NCBI RefSeq assembly: GCF_024707545.1
Contig: NZ_CP062229.1
Span: 2,709,501 to 2,773,500, forward strand
Direction of reading: 5' to 3'
Length of the DNA stretch: 64,000 nucleotides
Source: Mesorhizobium onobrychidis
GTDB lineage: Bacteria; Pseudomonadota; Alphaproteobacteria; Rhizobiales; Rhizobiaceae
Shown here: positions 51,239 through 60,440 of the stretch, piece by piece
Layout: every line of letters starts with the position of its first letter
Position numbering within the stretch: the first letter of the stretch is position 1
The notes under the pieces: generated by a model
The model's database searches: none
What the model was told of the DNA's origin: nothing
Seen by the model: only the letters and a program-made list of their open reading frames with translations
Program-made: the position numbers and the translations under genes

Positions 51239-52173
51239 AATTCCATCTCCATCCCGTCGCGGGCGACTTCCCAGCCGGCGGCTTTCACCGCTGCGTGTTC
51301 GCCGGAATTCTCGTCCAGAACAGGGTTGGTGTTGTTGATGTGGACGAAGACACGGCGGCCGATCCTCACATCGGCCAGGCCGGCGATCGAACCTGTGTCT
51401 CCAGACATTGCCAGATGCCCCATGCGCGCCCCGGTTTTTTGGCCGACGCCGGCAGCAATCATCTCGTTGTCGGTATAGACCGTGCCGTCGAACAGAAGGC
51501 AGGCGGCATCGGCTAGACGCGTGCGCAGGGTCGCATCGATGCGCGCGCAGCCCGGGATATAGAAGACCGAGCTGCGACTGCCGGCACCAGTGATACGGAC
51601 GCCGACCGTGTCGCCGGACTCGGAGCTGAAATTGGCATCCGGTTGGCTTCTTTCCTCGAGATAGAGCGCAATCTTTCCGGGCACGGGAAAGCTCTCGACA
51701 GTCACGCCGGTGTCGTGGCCGTCTGCGTCGCAGATCGCCAGTTCTTCCGCCGGCGGCAAGGTGCGTCGCGGCACGAGCGCCGGATCGAGAACATTGAAAA
51801 TCGAATTCGCCTCCAGCGTCGCCAGAACCTGTGTCGTTGCATAGATGGCGAAGGGCTGCCGCTCACGCAGGCTGAGCAGGCCGGCGACATGATCGACATC
51901 GGCATTGGTCAGCACCACCGCACGGATAGGCGTCGAACGCAGCGGCGCATCATGCGCGGGCTGCAATTCAGGCGTTTGCGCAATCTGCTGGCGGATATCG
52001 GGCGAGGCGTTGAAGAGCACCCAGCCGGCGCCATCCACTGACGCGGCGATGCTTGATTGGGTTCGCGAATGCACGCCAGCCATCCCGGTGCGCGCCGCGC
52101 GGCTCAGGCGATAGTTGCAATTCCATTGCGGGAAGCCGCCGCCTGCCGCCGAGCCGATGATTTTCAAGCGCAT
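51235..52173 (-). CDS. pqqB: PQQ biosynthesis protein PqqB (metallo-beta-lactamase fold)
   Basis: The 312-residue protein opens with LKIIGSAAGGGFPQWNCNY and has the metal-site region NADVDHVAGLLSLR. PqqB is thought to hydroxylate the peptide-derived tyrosine during PQQ assembly. The ATG at 52173 gives the family's N-terminus. It is 153 bases after pqqA, a gap long enough for processing or partial termination that would let pqqA be made in excess. Confidence 0.95.
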   Translation of the reverse strand: MRLKIIGSAAGGGFPQWNCNYRLSRAARTGMAGVHSRTQSSIAASVDGAGWVLFNASPDIRQQIAQTPELQPAHDAPLRSTPIRAVVLTNADVDHVAGLLSLRERQPFAIYATTQVLATLEANSIFNVLDPALVPRRTLPPAEELAICDADGHDTGVTVESFPVPGKIALYLEERSQPDANFSSESGDTVGVRITGAGSRSSVFYIPGCARIDATLRTRLADAACLLFDGTVYTDNEMIAAGVGQKTGARMGHLAMSGDTGSIAGLADVRIGRRVFVHINNTNPVLDENSGEHAAVKAAGWEVARDGMEMEF

Positions 52174-52326
52174 TGCAATGCCCGCTCTGCGGCTCATTCA
52201 ACCAACAGCAAGTTTTCGACCGCGAATGGCTTCGCGCCCGTGTTGAACGCGCCAAAGCCTTTCACCAAGACCTCGCGCGGCAAGGCAGTGCGTGCCCCCG
52301 TTGCCAGGGACACGCACCTCTGCGGC

Positions 52327-52422
52327 CTACTTCTTGGGAGGAATTTCAGCAGGCAGATACCGCGAAATTTCGAAGCCCGCAGCAACCTGGCACATGGTCG
52401 GTTTCGTCCAGCTCTTCTTCAT
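52327..52422 (-). CDS. pqqA: PQQ precursor peptide
   Basis: This 31-residue peptide begins MKKSWTKPTMCQVAAGFEIS and holds the Glu-x3-Tyr pair (Glu18 and Tyr22) that becomes PQQ, in the motif FEISRY. GAGGAG precedes the ATG. It is too short for most gene callers. It is the first gene of the pqqABCDE set and is read in the same direction as the xox genes upstream. Confidence 0.95.
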   Translation of the reverse strand: MKKSWTKPTMCQVAAGFEISRYLPAEIPPKK

Positions 52423-52589
52423 GGCATTTCTCCTCTTCTACCAGCCCGAAGGGGCCGATCCTTTTCTCAGTCAACCATTGCTGGGCACCATTGCAATGGC
52501 TCGTCCATCAGCTCTCAAAATGGACAAATGAAACGGTAGGTTCTGAAAACTCGAAAAACAAGACGATCGAAAATAACAATGCTCATGCT

Positions 52590-53147
52590 TCAATTGCTGA
52601 TCACGTAAGGCTTCTTCTCCTCCAGCGGGAGGTTTGCACGCTCCCATCCATCGGCGCCGGGCGGATACCAGATTACCGCGCTGTAGCCCCATTCGACAGC
52701 CCGTTTCGCGGCATTCCAGGACATCCAGCAATTCGTCATGCAATAGAACAGAATAGCGCGCGACTTGTCGGGACCGGCTTCGGCCGCGAGGCCTTGGCGA
52801 AAATAGTTGGCGGTCTCCCCGGAGATAGCGCCGTAACCGACATTGGCCAGCCAGGTGCTGCCTGGGATATCCTTTCTGATCGTGTCTCTCCAAATCGTTC
52901 CTGCCGGCAAATTGGCCGGCTTCGGCGTGTTCGGCATGACGTCGAAGAACACCGCCTTCTTCTCCCGCCACAGCGCCTCCGCCTCTGCCGTCGTCACCAC
53001 GGTTGCGCCCTGCAGCGTCTGCGGCACCGGCGCCCGATATTCGTCCATCCGGTAGCCGCCGGGCTCGGTGACATCGCCAGCCCAGATCGGTTGGGTCAGA
53101 CCCAGAAGGCCCGCAGCGACCAGCAAAATCGTCTCCTTTCCCTTCAT
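52590..53147 (-). CDS. PQQ-associated CXXCW-motif protein (rhodanese-like)
   Basis: The 185-residue protein has a signal peptide (ILLVAAGLLGLTQPIWA) and a rhodanese-like domain. FYCMTNCWMSWNAAKRA carries the cysteine pair and tryptophan that define the PQQ-dependent-catabolism-associated CXXCW family. Its job in the periplasm is not known; redox handling or assembly of the dehydrogenase is plausible. It lies 10 bases after xoxJ, in the same run. Confidence 0.85.
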   Translation of the reverse strand: MKGKETILLVAAGLLGLTQPIWAGDVTEPGGYRMDEYRAPVPQTLQGATVVTTAEAEALWREKKAVFFDVMPNTPKPANLPAGTIWRDTIRKDIPGSTWLANVGYGAISGETANYFRQGLAAEAGPDKSRAILFYCMTNCWMSWNAAKRAVEWGYSAVIWYPPGADGWERANLPLEEKKPYVISN

Positions 53148-53157
53148 ACCGGTATCG

Positions 53158-54021
53158 TCATTGCGTGATCGGATTATCGTGTTCGTCGATCAGCGGCACA
53201 TTGTAGTCCAGCAGGATCCTGTTGATCTCCGCCTGGTTTTCCCTGATCACCCGGTTGAGCGTCCGCTTCCATTCCTGGTCGGATGGACGCACGCCCATGG
53301 TGATGCGGTAAGACATGCGCGAGCCGGTTTTTTCCTTCACCAGCGGAACGATCGTGAGATCGGCGCCGAGTTCCTTCGCATAGTAGCCTGCCATCGGTCC
53401 CCACATGACAGCCGCGTCGATCTTGCCGGCGAGCATGTCCTTGATCATGACCTCCCCCATGGAAGCGGTGAGGCGCGTATCCACCGCCAGCGGATAGATC
53501 TTTGCCGTTCGCAGGAGCTTGTTGGCGGCCATGTTGGCAGTCGGCGGCGTGCTCTCGACGACACCGATCTTCTTGCCGGTGAGTTTCGGATCCTCGATCG
53601 TCTCGACGCCTTCCATGCCGTTGCCCTTCGGGTGCACCAGCACATAGGAGGAGCGATAGTAGGCGTTGGTGTTCTGCACCAGTTCATCGCCCTGGGCGTA
53701 ACCCATGATAATGTCGCATCGGTTGGCCGCCAGCGTGTTGCGCACGAAGCCGGCGACAACAGGAAACCATGTATAGGCGACGGACTTCCGGCCGGTTTTC
53801 GCGGCAACCAGTTCGGCCAGCCTGTTTTCGAAGCCTTCGCCGCTCTCGTCGGTGAAGGGCATGTTCGAAGGATCGGCGCAGACGCGCAGAATGTCGGGGT
53901 CGACCAGTTCTCCCGCGGCACCAAGGCCGGCGTCCTGCGCCTGAACGTTCGAAGGCAGCAAGGCGAGTGCGCCGAGCATCGGCAGGACAAAACGCAGCTT
54001 CAACGCATCACGGTCAATCAT
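53158..54021 (-). CDS. xoxJ: Methanol oxidation periplasmic protein XoxJ
   Basis: The 287-residue protein has a signal peptide (LRFVLPMLGALALLPSNVQAQ) and a periplasmic binding-protein fold: LRVCADPSNMPFTDESGEGFENRLAEL and CDIIMGYAQGDELVQNTN are typical of MoxJ/XoxJ. XoxJ is thought to help activate XoxF in the periplasm. The ATG at 54021 lies one base from the xoxG stop. A longer frame upstream is xoxG shadow. Confidence 0.92.
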   Translation of the reverse strand: MIDRDALKLRFVLPMLGALALLPSNVQAQDAGLGAAGELVDPDILRVCADPSNMPFTDESGEGFENRLAELVAAKTGRKSVAYTWFPVVAGFVRNTLAANRCDIIMGYAQGDELVQNTNAYYRSSYVLVHPKGNGMEGVETIEDPKLTGKKIGVVESTPPTANMAANKLLRTAKIYPLAVDTRLTASMGEVMIKDMLAGKIDAAVMWGPMAGYYAKELGADLTIVPLVKEKTGSRMSYRITMGVRPSDQEWKRTLNRVIRENQAEINRILLDYNVPLIDEHDNPITQ

Positions 54022-54022
54022 A

Positions 54023-54547
54023 TCATCCACCCATGCAGGATGCTTCGGCATCCTTCGCTGCCTGTGGCTTGTTTGATTTCTTCGGCGGCCTGCCGCGGGG
54101 CGCCGCACCGTCGGCGCGGGCACGCAGATAGACGTAGAGATCATCCATGTAGCAATAGACGTTCTTGTTGTCGCCAAAAGCGGGCATGACGTTCTCCTTG
54201 CCGCCGCCGACGTTCTTGCGGCCTTCGGCGACGATCGAGAGGAACGTGGCGTAATCCATGGTTTTCAGGCTGTTGACCAAGGCCGGCGCATAGCTCGAAC
54301 CTGTGCCGTCCGGTCCGTGACAAACATGGCAATCGGAGTGATACCGGCGGTAACCGCTGAACGTATACCAATCGACGGTTCCTTTTTCGATCTTGTAGGT
54401 CGGATTACCCTCCGCATCCAAATACTTGCCGTCCTCTTCCGTCACCGCCTTGGCTTTTTCCGCGCTGTCCGAGGCCTGCGCGAGACTTGAGCTTGCCAGA
54501 GGCAGCAGAGCCAGAGCGAGAGCGGCAATTACAATGCGAACGGACAT
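54023..54547 (-). CDS. xoxG: Cytochrome c(L)-type electron acceptor of XoxF
   Basis: The 174-residue protein has a signal peptide (IVIAALALALLPLASSSLAQA) and one haem site CHVCH near residue 73 with methionine in NVMPAFG. It takes electrons from the PQQ of XoxF. The tail is basic and proline-rich (PRGRPPKKSNK). It lies 180 bases after xoxF with a strong hairpin between them. Confidence 0.93.
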   Translation of the reverse strand: MSVRIVIAALALALLPLASSSLAQASDSAEKAKAVTEEDGKYLDAEGNPTYKIEKGTVDWYTFSGYRRYHSDCHVCHGPDGTGSSYAPALVNSLKTMDYATFLSIVAEGRKNVGGGKENVMPAFGDNKNVYCYMDDLYVYLRARADGAAPRGRPPKKSNKPQAAKDAEASCMGG

Positions 54548-54631
54548 TCAGACTCTTCCTTCATTTGCCACGGACACGGGTTTGCAGTCGTGAAGCGGCA
54601 TTGATCGATGTTTTGGGTGCGCGGCGAAATT

Positions 54632-54669
54632 GAGAGCCCGGTCCTGGCTTCCCGGTGATCCGGGCTCTC
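54632..54669 (-). promoter_or_regulatory. Intercistronic hairpin between xoxF and xoxG
   Basis: A perfect ten-base stem (GAGAGCCCGG / CCGGGCTCTC) with an 18-base loop lies in the xoxF-xoxG gap. On the transcribed minus strand no T run follows, so it is more likely a 3'-end stabiliser or partial attenuator than a full terminator. It would favour more xoxF than xoxG message. Confidence 0.6.
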
Positions 54670-54727
54670 GCTTTTCAAGCCTTGGTCTTTTTCACAAGAC
54701 CCGAGGCGTGCCTAAGGTTCCCGTGTA

Positions 54728-56626
54728 TCAGTCCGGGAGACCGAAGACGGTGAGCTGGCCGCCCAGCGTCGTGTAGTCGGCAAGTGCTGCGTAGCCACCG
54801 ACCGCTCCCAGACCAGCAGTCCCAACGACCGCGGTCTCGTCGCCTTGCTCACGGCCCTGATCGACGGCGCCATGCCAGGCAGCGGCGTTATCGGGCGAAA
54901 GCAGTCCACCTGCCAGACCGATACCGGCCCATCCGCCGACGCCGGACAGAACGGCGATGTACTGCTTGCCGCCATGCTCGTAGGCCGTGATGTTGCCGAT
55001 GATGCCGGACGGGGTCTTGAACTTGTAGAGTTCATTACCGTCATGATCGACCGCCTTGATGTAGCCCTCAAGCGTGCCGTAGAAGACGACATCGCCGTCG
55101 GTTGCCAGCGCGCCCGACCACACCGAGAACTTCTCGGGCTTCGACCAGACGATCTCGCCCTTGGCAGCATCCCAGGCAATGAAGTTGCCCATGTGGTCGG
55201 CTCCAGGGGGAGGATACATCGACACGGTGGCGCCCACATAAGGCTGGCCGGCAGTGTAGCTCACCTTATAAGGCTCATAGTCCATGCAGACATGGTTTGT
55301 CGGCACGTAGAACAGCCCCGTCTTCGGCGAATAGGCCGCCGGTTGCTGGTCCTTGGTTCCAAGCGCCGCCGGGCAGATGCCCGTCGAGTTGGTGTCTTCG
55401 CCGTTCTGCTGGGTCGAATATTTGGCTACGACCTGCGGGCGGCCATACTGGTCGCTGTTGGGGTCCATGTTGACTTCCGTCGCCCAGTTCACTGCCGGAT
55501 CGTATTTCTTGGCGACGAGAAGTTCGCCAGTGGCGCGATCCATGGTGTAGGCAAAGCCGTTGCGGTCGAAATGCACCAGTACGTCGTGCTTGGCGCCGCT
55601 GACCTCCATGCCGTCGACGAGAATCATCTCGTTGACGCCGTCAAAATCCCACTCGTCATGCGGGGTCATCTGGTAGAGCCATTTGGCAACACCAGTATCC
55701 GCATCGCGAGCCATGATTGTCATGGACCAGCGATTGTCGCCTGGGCGCTGGACCGGGTTCCACGTCGAGGGATTGCCGGTACCATAGTAAACCAGGTTCA
55801 GCTTGGGATCATAGGAATACCATCCCCATGTCGTGCCGCCGCCTGTCTTCCACTGTTCGCCTTCCCAGGTGTTCGTGCCGGAATCCTTTCCGACAGGTTT
55901 GCCGAGATGGGTGGTCTTTTCGGGATCGATCAGGGTGTCTGCGTCCGGACCTTCCGAATAGGCTTTCCAGGCGAGCTTGCCGTCTTTCAGATTGTAGGCG
56001 GCCAGCCAGCCGCGAACGCCGTATTCAGCGCCGGAGACGCCGACGAGCACCTTGTCCTTGACGACTACGGGCGCTGACGTACCGGATTCGCCCTTTCCGC
56101 CGTCGGTCTGGTCGCCGTTCTTGACTGACCAGACGACCTTGCCGGTCTTGGCATCGAGCGCCACGACGGTGGTGTCGGCCTGGTTTAGAATGATCTTGCC
56201 GTCACCATAGGCGACGCCACGATTGACCGTGTCGCAGCACATGATCCCAATGACATTGGGGTCTTGCTTGGGCTCGTATTTCCAGAGGATCTTTCCGTCA
56301 TTGTTGAGATCGAGAGCGTAAACGGTGTTCGGGAACGGCGCGTGGACATACATCACGTCGCCGATGATCAGCGGCCCGCCTTCATGGCCGCGCAGCACGC
56401 CAGTGGAGAAGCTCCACTTGACCTGCAGGTTCTTCACATTGTCCTTGGTGATCTGGTTAAGTTTGGAAAAGCGGGTGTTGGCGTAGTCACCCGTCTGCAT
56501 CACCCAGTCCTTGGGATTTTCGGCCATTTTCATCAGTTCTTCATTGGCCGACGTCATGTGGACCGCGCCGAACGACATGAGCGCCGCGGTCGTTAGTAGG
56601 TAGGCAGTTTTCGCAAGTACACGCAT
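54728..56626 (-). CDS. xoxF: Lanthanide-dependent methanol dehydrogenase XoxF
   Basis: The 632-residue protein is a PQQ eight-bladed propeller with a signal peptide ([19 protein letters not shown]). The adjacent cysteines that form the rare disulfide over PQQ are in [10 protein letters not shown]. The catalytic aspartate lies in [11 protein letters not shown], and the second aspartate two residues on (DFD) is the extra lanthanide ligand; the calcium enzyme MxaF has alanine there. It oxidises methanol or other short alcohols in the periplasm and passes electrons to XoxG. GGAGG before the ATG at 56626 decides the start. The set xoxF-xoxG-xoxJ-pqq is read in one direction. Confidence 0.96.
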   Translation of the reverse strand: MRVLAKTAYLLTTAALMSFGAVHMTSANEELMKMAENPKDWVMQTGDYANTRFSKLNQITKDNVKNLQVKWSFSTGVLRGHEGGPLIIGDVMYVHAPFPNTVYALDLNNDGKILWKYEPKQDPNVIGIMCCDTVNRGVAYGDGKIILNQADTTVVALDAKTGKVVWSVKNGDQTDGGKGESGTSAPVVVKDKVLVGVSGAEYGVRGWLAAYNLKDGKLAWKAYSEGPDADTLIDPEKTTHLGKPVGKDSGTNTWEGEQWKTGGGTTWGWYSYDPKLNLVYYGTGNPSTWNPVQRPGDNRWSMTIMARDADTGVAKWLYQMTPHDEWDFDGVNEMILVDGMEVSGAKHDVLVHFDRNGFAYTMDRATGELLVAKKYDPAVNWATEVNMDPNSDQYGRPQVVAKYSTQQNGEDTNSTGICPAALGTKDQQPAAYSPKTGLFYVPTNHVCMDYEPYKVSYTAGQPYVGATVSMYPPPGADHMGNFIAWDAAKGEIVWSKPEKFSVWSGALATDGDVVFYGTLEGYIKAVDHDGNELYKFKTPSGIIGNITAYEHGGKQYIAVLSGVGGWAGIGLAGGLLSPDNAAAWHGAVDQGREQGDETAVVGTAGLGAVGGYAALADYTTLGGQLTVFGLPD

Positions 56627-57299
56627 CAAAGTCCTCCCAGGGTTCACAATGACGAATCGTCCGTTGAGCCCACGAGGGCTTGCCCAAGCGATTCATGTGG
56701 GGGAAGTATTTCCGGCAGCGTGTCACGACCTAAGCCGAATGAGCAGAGGGCACCGTTACTGCCCATCCCACTTGGCCTACGAAAGACTGTCGCCGCTCCC
56801 TAATGACGGTGACGCCCTTGAAGCCGGAAACAGGATGAAGCTATGTCATCCCCAGGCGGAAGGCAAGAAAAATCACTTCCGTCTATGTTGCACTGCAATA
56901 TAGAGAAATAGATATGAAAACACTCAGATAGAAAGCTATTGATCGACTGTGAATGAAGCGAGATTTATATAAGTTGCCAAATTTTGCGTATTTTTATGGC
57001 AAAATGTATTGATTTCTATTTGGGAATATTCCTTGGAGCGTATGGGTTTAAGTATGCACGCGTCGCTCCGGGTGCCGATAGTGAAGGAGACATGAAATGA
57101 AGGTCAGCACCAGGATTCGGAGCGGATATTCGTGCTGTCGGGGAGGCCTTTTGCCGGCCGGTACGGCCCTGCTCCTTTGGTACTATATGGCCTGCATGAG
57201 AACTTGACTGGCGTGGCGGCAAGAGGCCAACTGGTGTGGTGATCTGTCTCGATCCGTCGGGCTCGAACTATCACGTCCGGGCCAATCGGAGGGTTCCCC
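56627..57299. other. xoxF upstream regulatory region, AT-rich
   Basis: This 670-base gap lies between xoxF and the divergent gene at 57300. The part from about 56,880 to 57,050 is strikingly rich in A and T against its surroundings. An inverted repeat ATTTTGC...GCAAAAT spans 56981-57005 with an 11-base loop. The xoxF promoter and any lanthanide-responsive control should be here. A short plus-strand frame is listed separately. Confidence 0.55.
57097..57207 (+). CDS. Possible 36-residue hydrophobic peptide
   Basis: An ATG with AAGGAG eight bases upstream opens a 36-codon frame. The N-terminal half is basic and the second half hydrophobic (LLPAGTALLLWYYMACM). It could be a small membrane peptide between xoxF and the next plus-strand gene, but it could also be chance. 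No family is recognised. Confidence 0.25.
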   Translation: MKVSTRIRSGYSCCRGGLLPAGTALLLWYYMACMRT

Positions 57300-57653
57300 A
57301 TGCTCAGATATGTCGGCTTTTCGAGCTTGCCGCTGTTGCTTACATCGGCCCTGGCCTTCGCAAATCCGGCCGGCGCCGCTGGAGATTATCCGACGGCGAC
57401 GATTGTCGACTATGTGCTCGGCTGCATGCAGACGAATGGCCAGACACGTCAGGCGCTGGAGAACTGTTCCTGCTCGATCGACGTCATCGCCTCGATCCTT
57501 CCGTTCGAGGATTATGAAAGGGCCGAGACCTTCAAGAGCATGTCCCTGACGACAGGGGAGCGTTCGGGACTGTTTCGCGAAAGCGCGCCGGCAAAAGCCG
57601 CAAGCACGGAACTGAAGCGCGCGCAGGCGGAAGCCGACGTGCGCTGCTTTTAG
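57300..57653 (+). CDS. Small periplasmic protein with three cysteines, unknown function
   Basis: The 117-residue protein has a signal peptide (MLRYVGFSSLPLLLTSALAF, then ANPAGAA). The mature part has CMQTNGQTRQALENCSCSID, a pattern of C-x12-C-x-C, and a cysteine next to the last residue. I recall similar small proteins beside quinoprotein dehydrogenases in other Rhizobiales but know no function. It is divergent from xoxF and convergent with the SoxYZ-like gene. Confidence 0.65.
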   Translation: MLRYVGFSSLPLLLTSALAFANPAGAAGDYPTATIVDYVLGCMQTNGQTRQALENCSCSIDVIASILPFEDYERAETFKSMSLTTGERSGLFRESAPAKAASTELKRAQAEADVRCF

Positions 57654-57713
57654 AGCGTGCCCTGCTAAGAGCGCCGACGGCGGGAGACAACCGCCGTATG
57701 CGGTTTGGAGGCT

Positions 57714-58577
57714 TCAGAGTCCCGTAGCCTCCAATGGCCATTGATTGCGAAAGACCTTGCCGTCCGTATCGATCGCTTCGACCTGGATGTCGCCAGTGCC
57801 GTGCGCGGTGAAATCGAACCGGAAATTGGGGTCTTCCGAAATCGATATTCCACCTTCCATCGAGAGGATCGGCCGGTCTGCCTGCGAGATCGACAGTTTC
57901 TGAACGAAATGCGCGGGGATGAAATACTGGGTCAGCGGGTTCCGCTGCAGGCCCGAATTGTTCGGGTGCCGGATCATCAGCTGCAATTCCTGCGCCTTTG
58001 TCATCGTCTCTTGCGGCGGGAACTGGCGCAGCTTCATCTGCCCCATCGTCGCTATCGCCTCGTCCTGGTTCTTGACCGCCGGGGCAGAGCATCCGCCTGA
58101 CGCCTTGACGAAGGTCTGAGCCATGTGGAGTTCGCCGCCCTGCGTCTCTGCGATGGCACGCAAATAGGAATAGTCGTTGACGCGGACGCGCGTCGACAGA
58201 TGTGTCACGCCGGCGTCCTTGCCGATCTGGAACGTCGCCGCCACCGGTGCCGGATTGACGTCGATGATCAAGGTGACGGATTTGATGCCGTCGGGCACCT
58301 TGGCCGGGTCGATATAGATGTCGACGGGCACGATGGCGGCATCCTGCGCCCGCTTCGGCGCCTCGACCCTGACGACGCCGGTATCGACCAGAATTGCGCG
58401 ATCGCCGAACACGTCGCCTTTCAAATTCTGCCAGATCCTGTCCGAAGACGCGGTTGTTTGCTGGGCGTTGGCGGCTCCGGAGGAGCCAAAGAGCGTGCCG
58501 ACAGCCAGTATGATCGCGACAAAGATGGCTGCGAGCGGCAAGACGAGCTGCCGGCTCCGATAAGCGTGATCTTGCAT
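57714..58577 (-). CDS. Quinoprotein-dehydrogenase-associated SoxYZ-like carrier
   Basis: The 287-residue protein has one N-terminal hydrophobic anchor or signal (LVLPLAAIFVAIILAVGTLF). The SoxY-like part follows, with GGCSAPAV where sulfur carriers have GGCGG, and then a SoxZ-like part (IRHPNNSGLQRN...HFVQKLSIS). This SoxYZ fusion is found with PQQ alcohol dehydrogenases instead of thiosulfate oxidation genes. Its carried group is unknown. GGAGG precedes the ATG. Confidence 0.85.
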   Translation of the reverse strand: MQDHAYRSRQLVLPLAAIFVAIILAVGTLFGSSGAANAQQTTASSDRIWQNLKGDVFGDRAILVDTGVVRVEAPKRAQDAAIVPVDIYIDPAKVPDGIKSVTLIIDVNPAPVAATFQIGKDAGVTHLSTRVRVNDYSYLRAIAETQGGELHMAQTFVKASGGCSAPAVKNQDEAIATMGQMKLRQFPPQETMTKAQELQLMIRHPNNSGLQRNPLTQYFIPAHFVQKLSISQADRPILSMEGGISISEDPNFRFDFTAHGTGDIQVEAIDTDGKVFRNQWPLEATGL

Positions 58578-58693
58578 TCGATGCCTCCACCAATATCAGA
58601 GAGGTGGTGCCCAGGCGATGTCCAGGATACGCCTTTCACGATGCGTTTGGCAAATCGATGCACCTGATAGCGTCCAACGCTTGTCGGTTTGAT

Positions 58694-59665
58694 CTATTCC
58701 CATTCGAGTTCGGCAAAGGCGGCCGTGGCATTGCGCTCATTGTAGTCGTCGAACAGATGCCATTTGCCCCGTTCGCCTCGGCCGGCGGTCCTGACTGCCT
58801 CGCTGAGCGGCACCCCGTCGGCGATCGCCTTGCGAATGTCGCGCGCCAGAACCTCGAAATAGCGCCGCTCCGCCGTCAGCGCCTCCGGCCAGTCGGCCGG
58901 CACCGCGCCATGACCCGGCACGACGCGCGCGGCGCCGATCGCGGCCAGCGCATTCATCTGGCGGAGCCAGCCAAGCAGCGACCCGTCGAGCGTCGGCAAG
59001 GAACCTATGAAAACGAGATCGCCGGCAAACAGCGTGCGGGTCGCGCTGTCGAAGACGGTCAGGTCGTTGTCGGTGTGAGCCGCCTTCCATGCCTGCAATT
59101 CGAGCACGCGTCCACCGAGGTCGAGTTGCAGGCGATCATCGACCAGAATCGTCGGCGGCATGATCTCGATCCCTCCCATCAGCGCGTCGCCGATCTGTTC
59201 GCGAAAGCTTTGCAGGTAGAACGCGCCGCGTGCCTCGAGCGCGCGCGGCAGATTGCGATGGCCGACAATGGTGGCGCCGATCTCCTGGAACGCCGCATTG
59301 CCGAAGATGTGGTCGGGGTGCATATGGGTGTTGATCAGGTAGCGAACCGGCTTGGCGCTTATTTTGCCGATCGCGGCGATGAGGGCGTTCGCCTCGATCA
59401 GGCTGCCGCCGCTGTCGATGACGGCAACGGCGTCGGTCCCGACGACGACGCCCAGGTTCGAAATCGCGCCCTGGTTGGCGGCGCTCATCAATTCATCGAC
59501 GCCCTGGAAGGCGAAGACGCCGTCGGCGATTTTCCTGAGCTTGAATTCAAGGCCGCTGGCAGCGGCGAGAGCGGCCCGCCCGAGGCAACAGGGCAGCATC
59601 GCGGCGCTGACCGCGGTGCAGGCGAAGGCGTTCACAAGCTTGCGTCTTGTCCTATCGATCGGCAT
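58694..59665 (-). CDS. Quinoprotein relay system zinc metallohydrolase
   Basis: The 323-residue protein has a signal-like N-terminus and the metallo-beta-lactamase site THMHPDHIFGN, with further histidines in AAHTDNDLTVFD and VPGHGAVP. It is the MBL hydrolase found with SoxYZ-like carriers and XoxF; the pair may form a relay acting on a bound thio- or aldehyde adduct. That role is inferred from gene company only. The start has GGGGAAG upstream. Confidence 0.83.
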   Translation of the reverse strand: MPIDRTRRKLVNAFACTAVSAAMLPCCLGRAALAAASGLEFKLRKIADGVFAFQGVDELMSAANQGAISNLGVVVGTDAVAVIDSGGSLIEANALIAAIGKISAKPVRYLINTHMHPDHIFGNAAFQEIGATIVGHRNLPRALEARGAFYLQSFREQIGDALMGGIEIMPPTILVDDRLQLDLGGRVLELQAWKAAHTDNDLTVFDSATRTLFAGDLVFIGSLPTLDGSLLGWLRQMNALAAIGAARVVPGHGAVPADWPEALTAERRYFEVLARDIRKAIADGVPLSEAVRTAGRGERGKWHLFDDYNERNATAAFAELEWE

Positions 59666-59699
59666 GGCTTCCCCGATATGAATTCGAGCCGTAAGGCGA

Positions 59700-60440
59700 T
59701 CAGGCCACGCCCGGAAATTTTTGGTGGAACGACCGCAAAAGGTCGCTCATCATCTGTGGATTGCGATAGTGCCGCGGCAGCCTGACGTCGAACATGCCGA
59801 GCACATGGGCTGGCCGCTGCGCGAGAACGATGATGCGATCCGACAGCATCAGCGCCTCGCGGACATTGTGCGTTACCATCAGGGCGGTCGTAGGCCGCGC
59901 CGACCACACGGTCAAAAGCAAGTGCCGAAGCCGCTCGGCGGTCCGTTCGTCGAGCGAGGCGAAGGGTTCGTCCAGGAAAAGCACCGCCGGTTCGGTGGCG
60001 AAGGCCCTGGCAAGTGCTGCCCTGCGAGCAAGGCCGAGCGAAAGCTCCGCCGGATAAAGCGAGCGCATGCCGGCGAGGCCGAGCGTGTCGAATAGCCCGT
60101 CGAGATTCTTCGTTCTCAGGCTTTTCGGCAGCGCCAGCCTGACATTCTGCTCCACCGTCCGCCACGGCAGCAAGATCGGCTCCTGGAACACGGCGGCGAT
60201 CCGGTTGGAGCCGCCTTCAGGCAGTTGGAACGAGCCGGAAAAGTCCTTGTCCAATCCAAGCAGGATGCGCAGCGTCGTGGTCTTGCCGCAGCCGGACGGC
60301 CCCAGCAAGCAGGCGAATTCGCCCTGCCGGACCTCGAAGGAAAGGTCCTGGAGCGCCGTGATCGAGATGCCTTGCGCGGACCTGAAGGTCTTTTCGGCGA
60401 TGTCGACCCTAAGCGGGACGACGGCGCCAACGGGTTGCAT
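59700..60440 (-). CDS. ABC transporter ATP-binding protein, xox-cluster type
   Basis: About 246 residues. Walker A is GPSGCGKTTT, Walker B is AVLFLDEPFASLD, and the switch histidine is in MVTHNVREAL. The signature is LSLGLARR where most have LSGGQRQR; only the serine and second glycine are kept. It resembles nitrate/taurine-type carriers. It works with the permease and binding protein upstream. The gene overlaps the permease by 32 bases if the ATG at 60440 is used; a TTG at 60479 is also open. Confidence 0.85.
   Translation of the reverse strand: MQPVGAVVPLRVDIAEKTFRSAQGISITALQDLSFEVRQGEFACLLGPSGCGKTTTLRILLGLDKDFSGSFQLPEGGSNRIAAVFQEPILLPWRTVEQNVRLALPKSLRTKNLDGLFDTLGLAGMRSLYPAELSLGLARRAALARAFATEPAVLFLDEPFASLDERTAERLRHLLLTVWSARPTTALMVTHNVREALMLSDRIIVLAQRPAHVLGMFDVRLPRHYRNPQMMSDLLRSFHQKFPGVA

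Noticed and set aside
54845..56077. 410-codon plus-strand frame opposite xoxF
   Set aside because: Antisense shadow of a strongly conserved gene.
57532..58593. 353-codon minus-strand frame over the SoxYZ-like gene
   Set aside because: Arginine-rich out-of-frame reading; the 287-residue frame at 57714-58577 has a signal peptide and the SoxYZ pattern.
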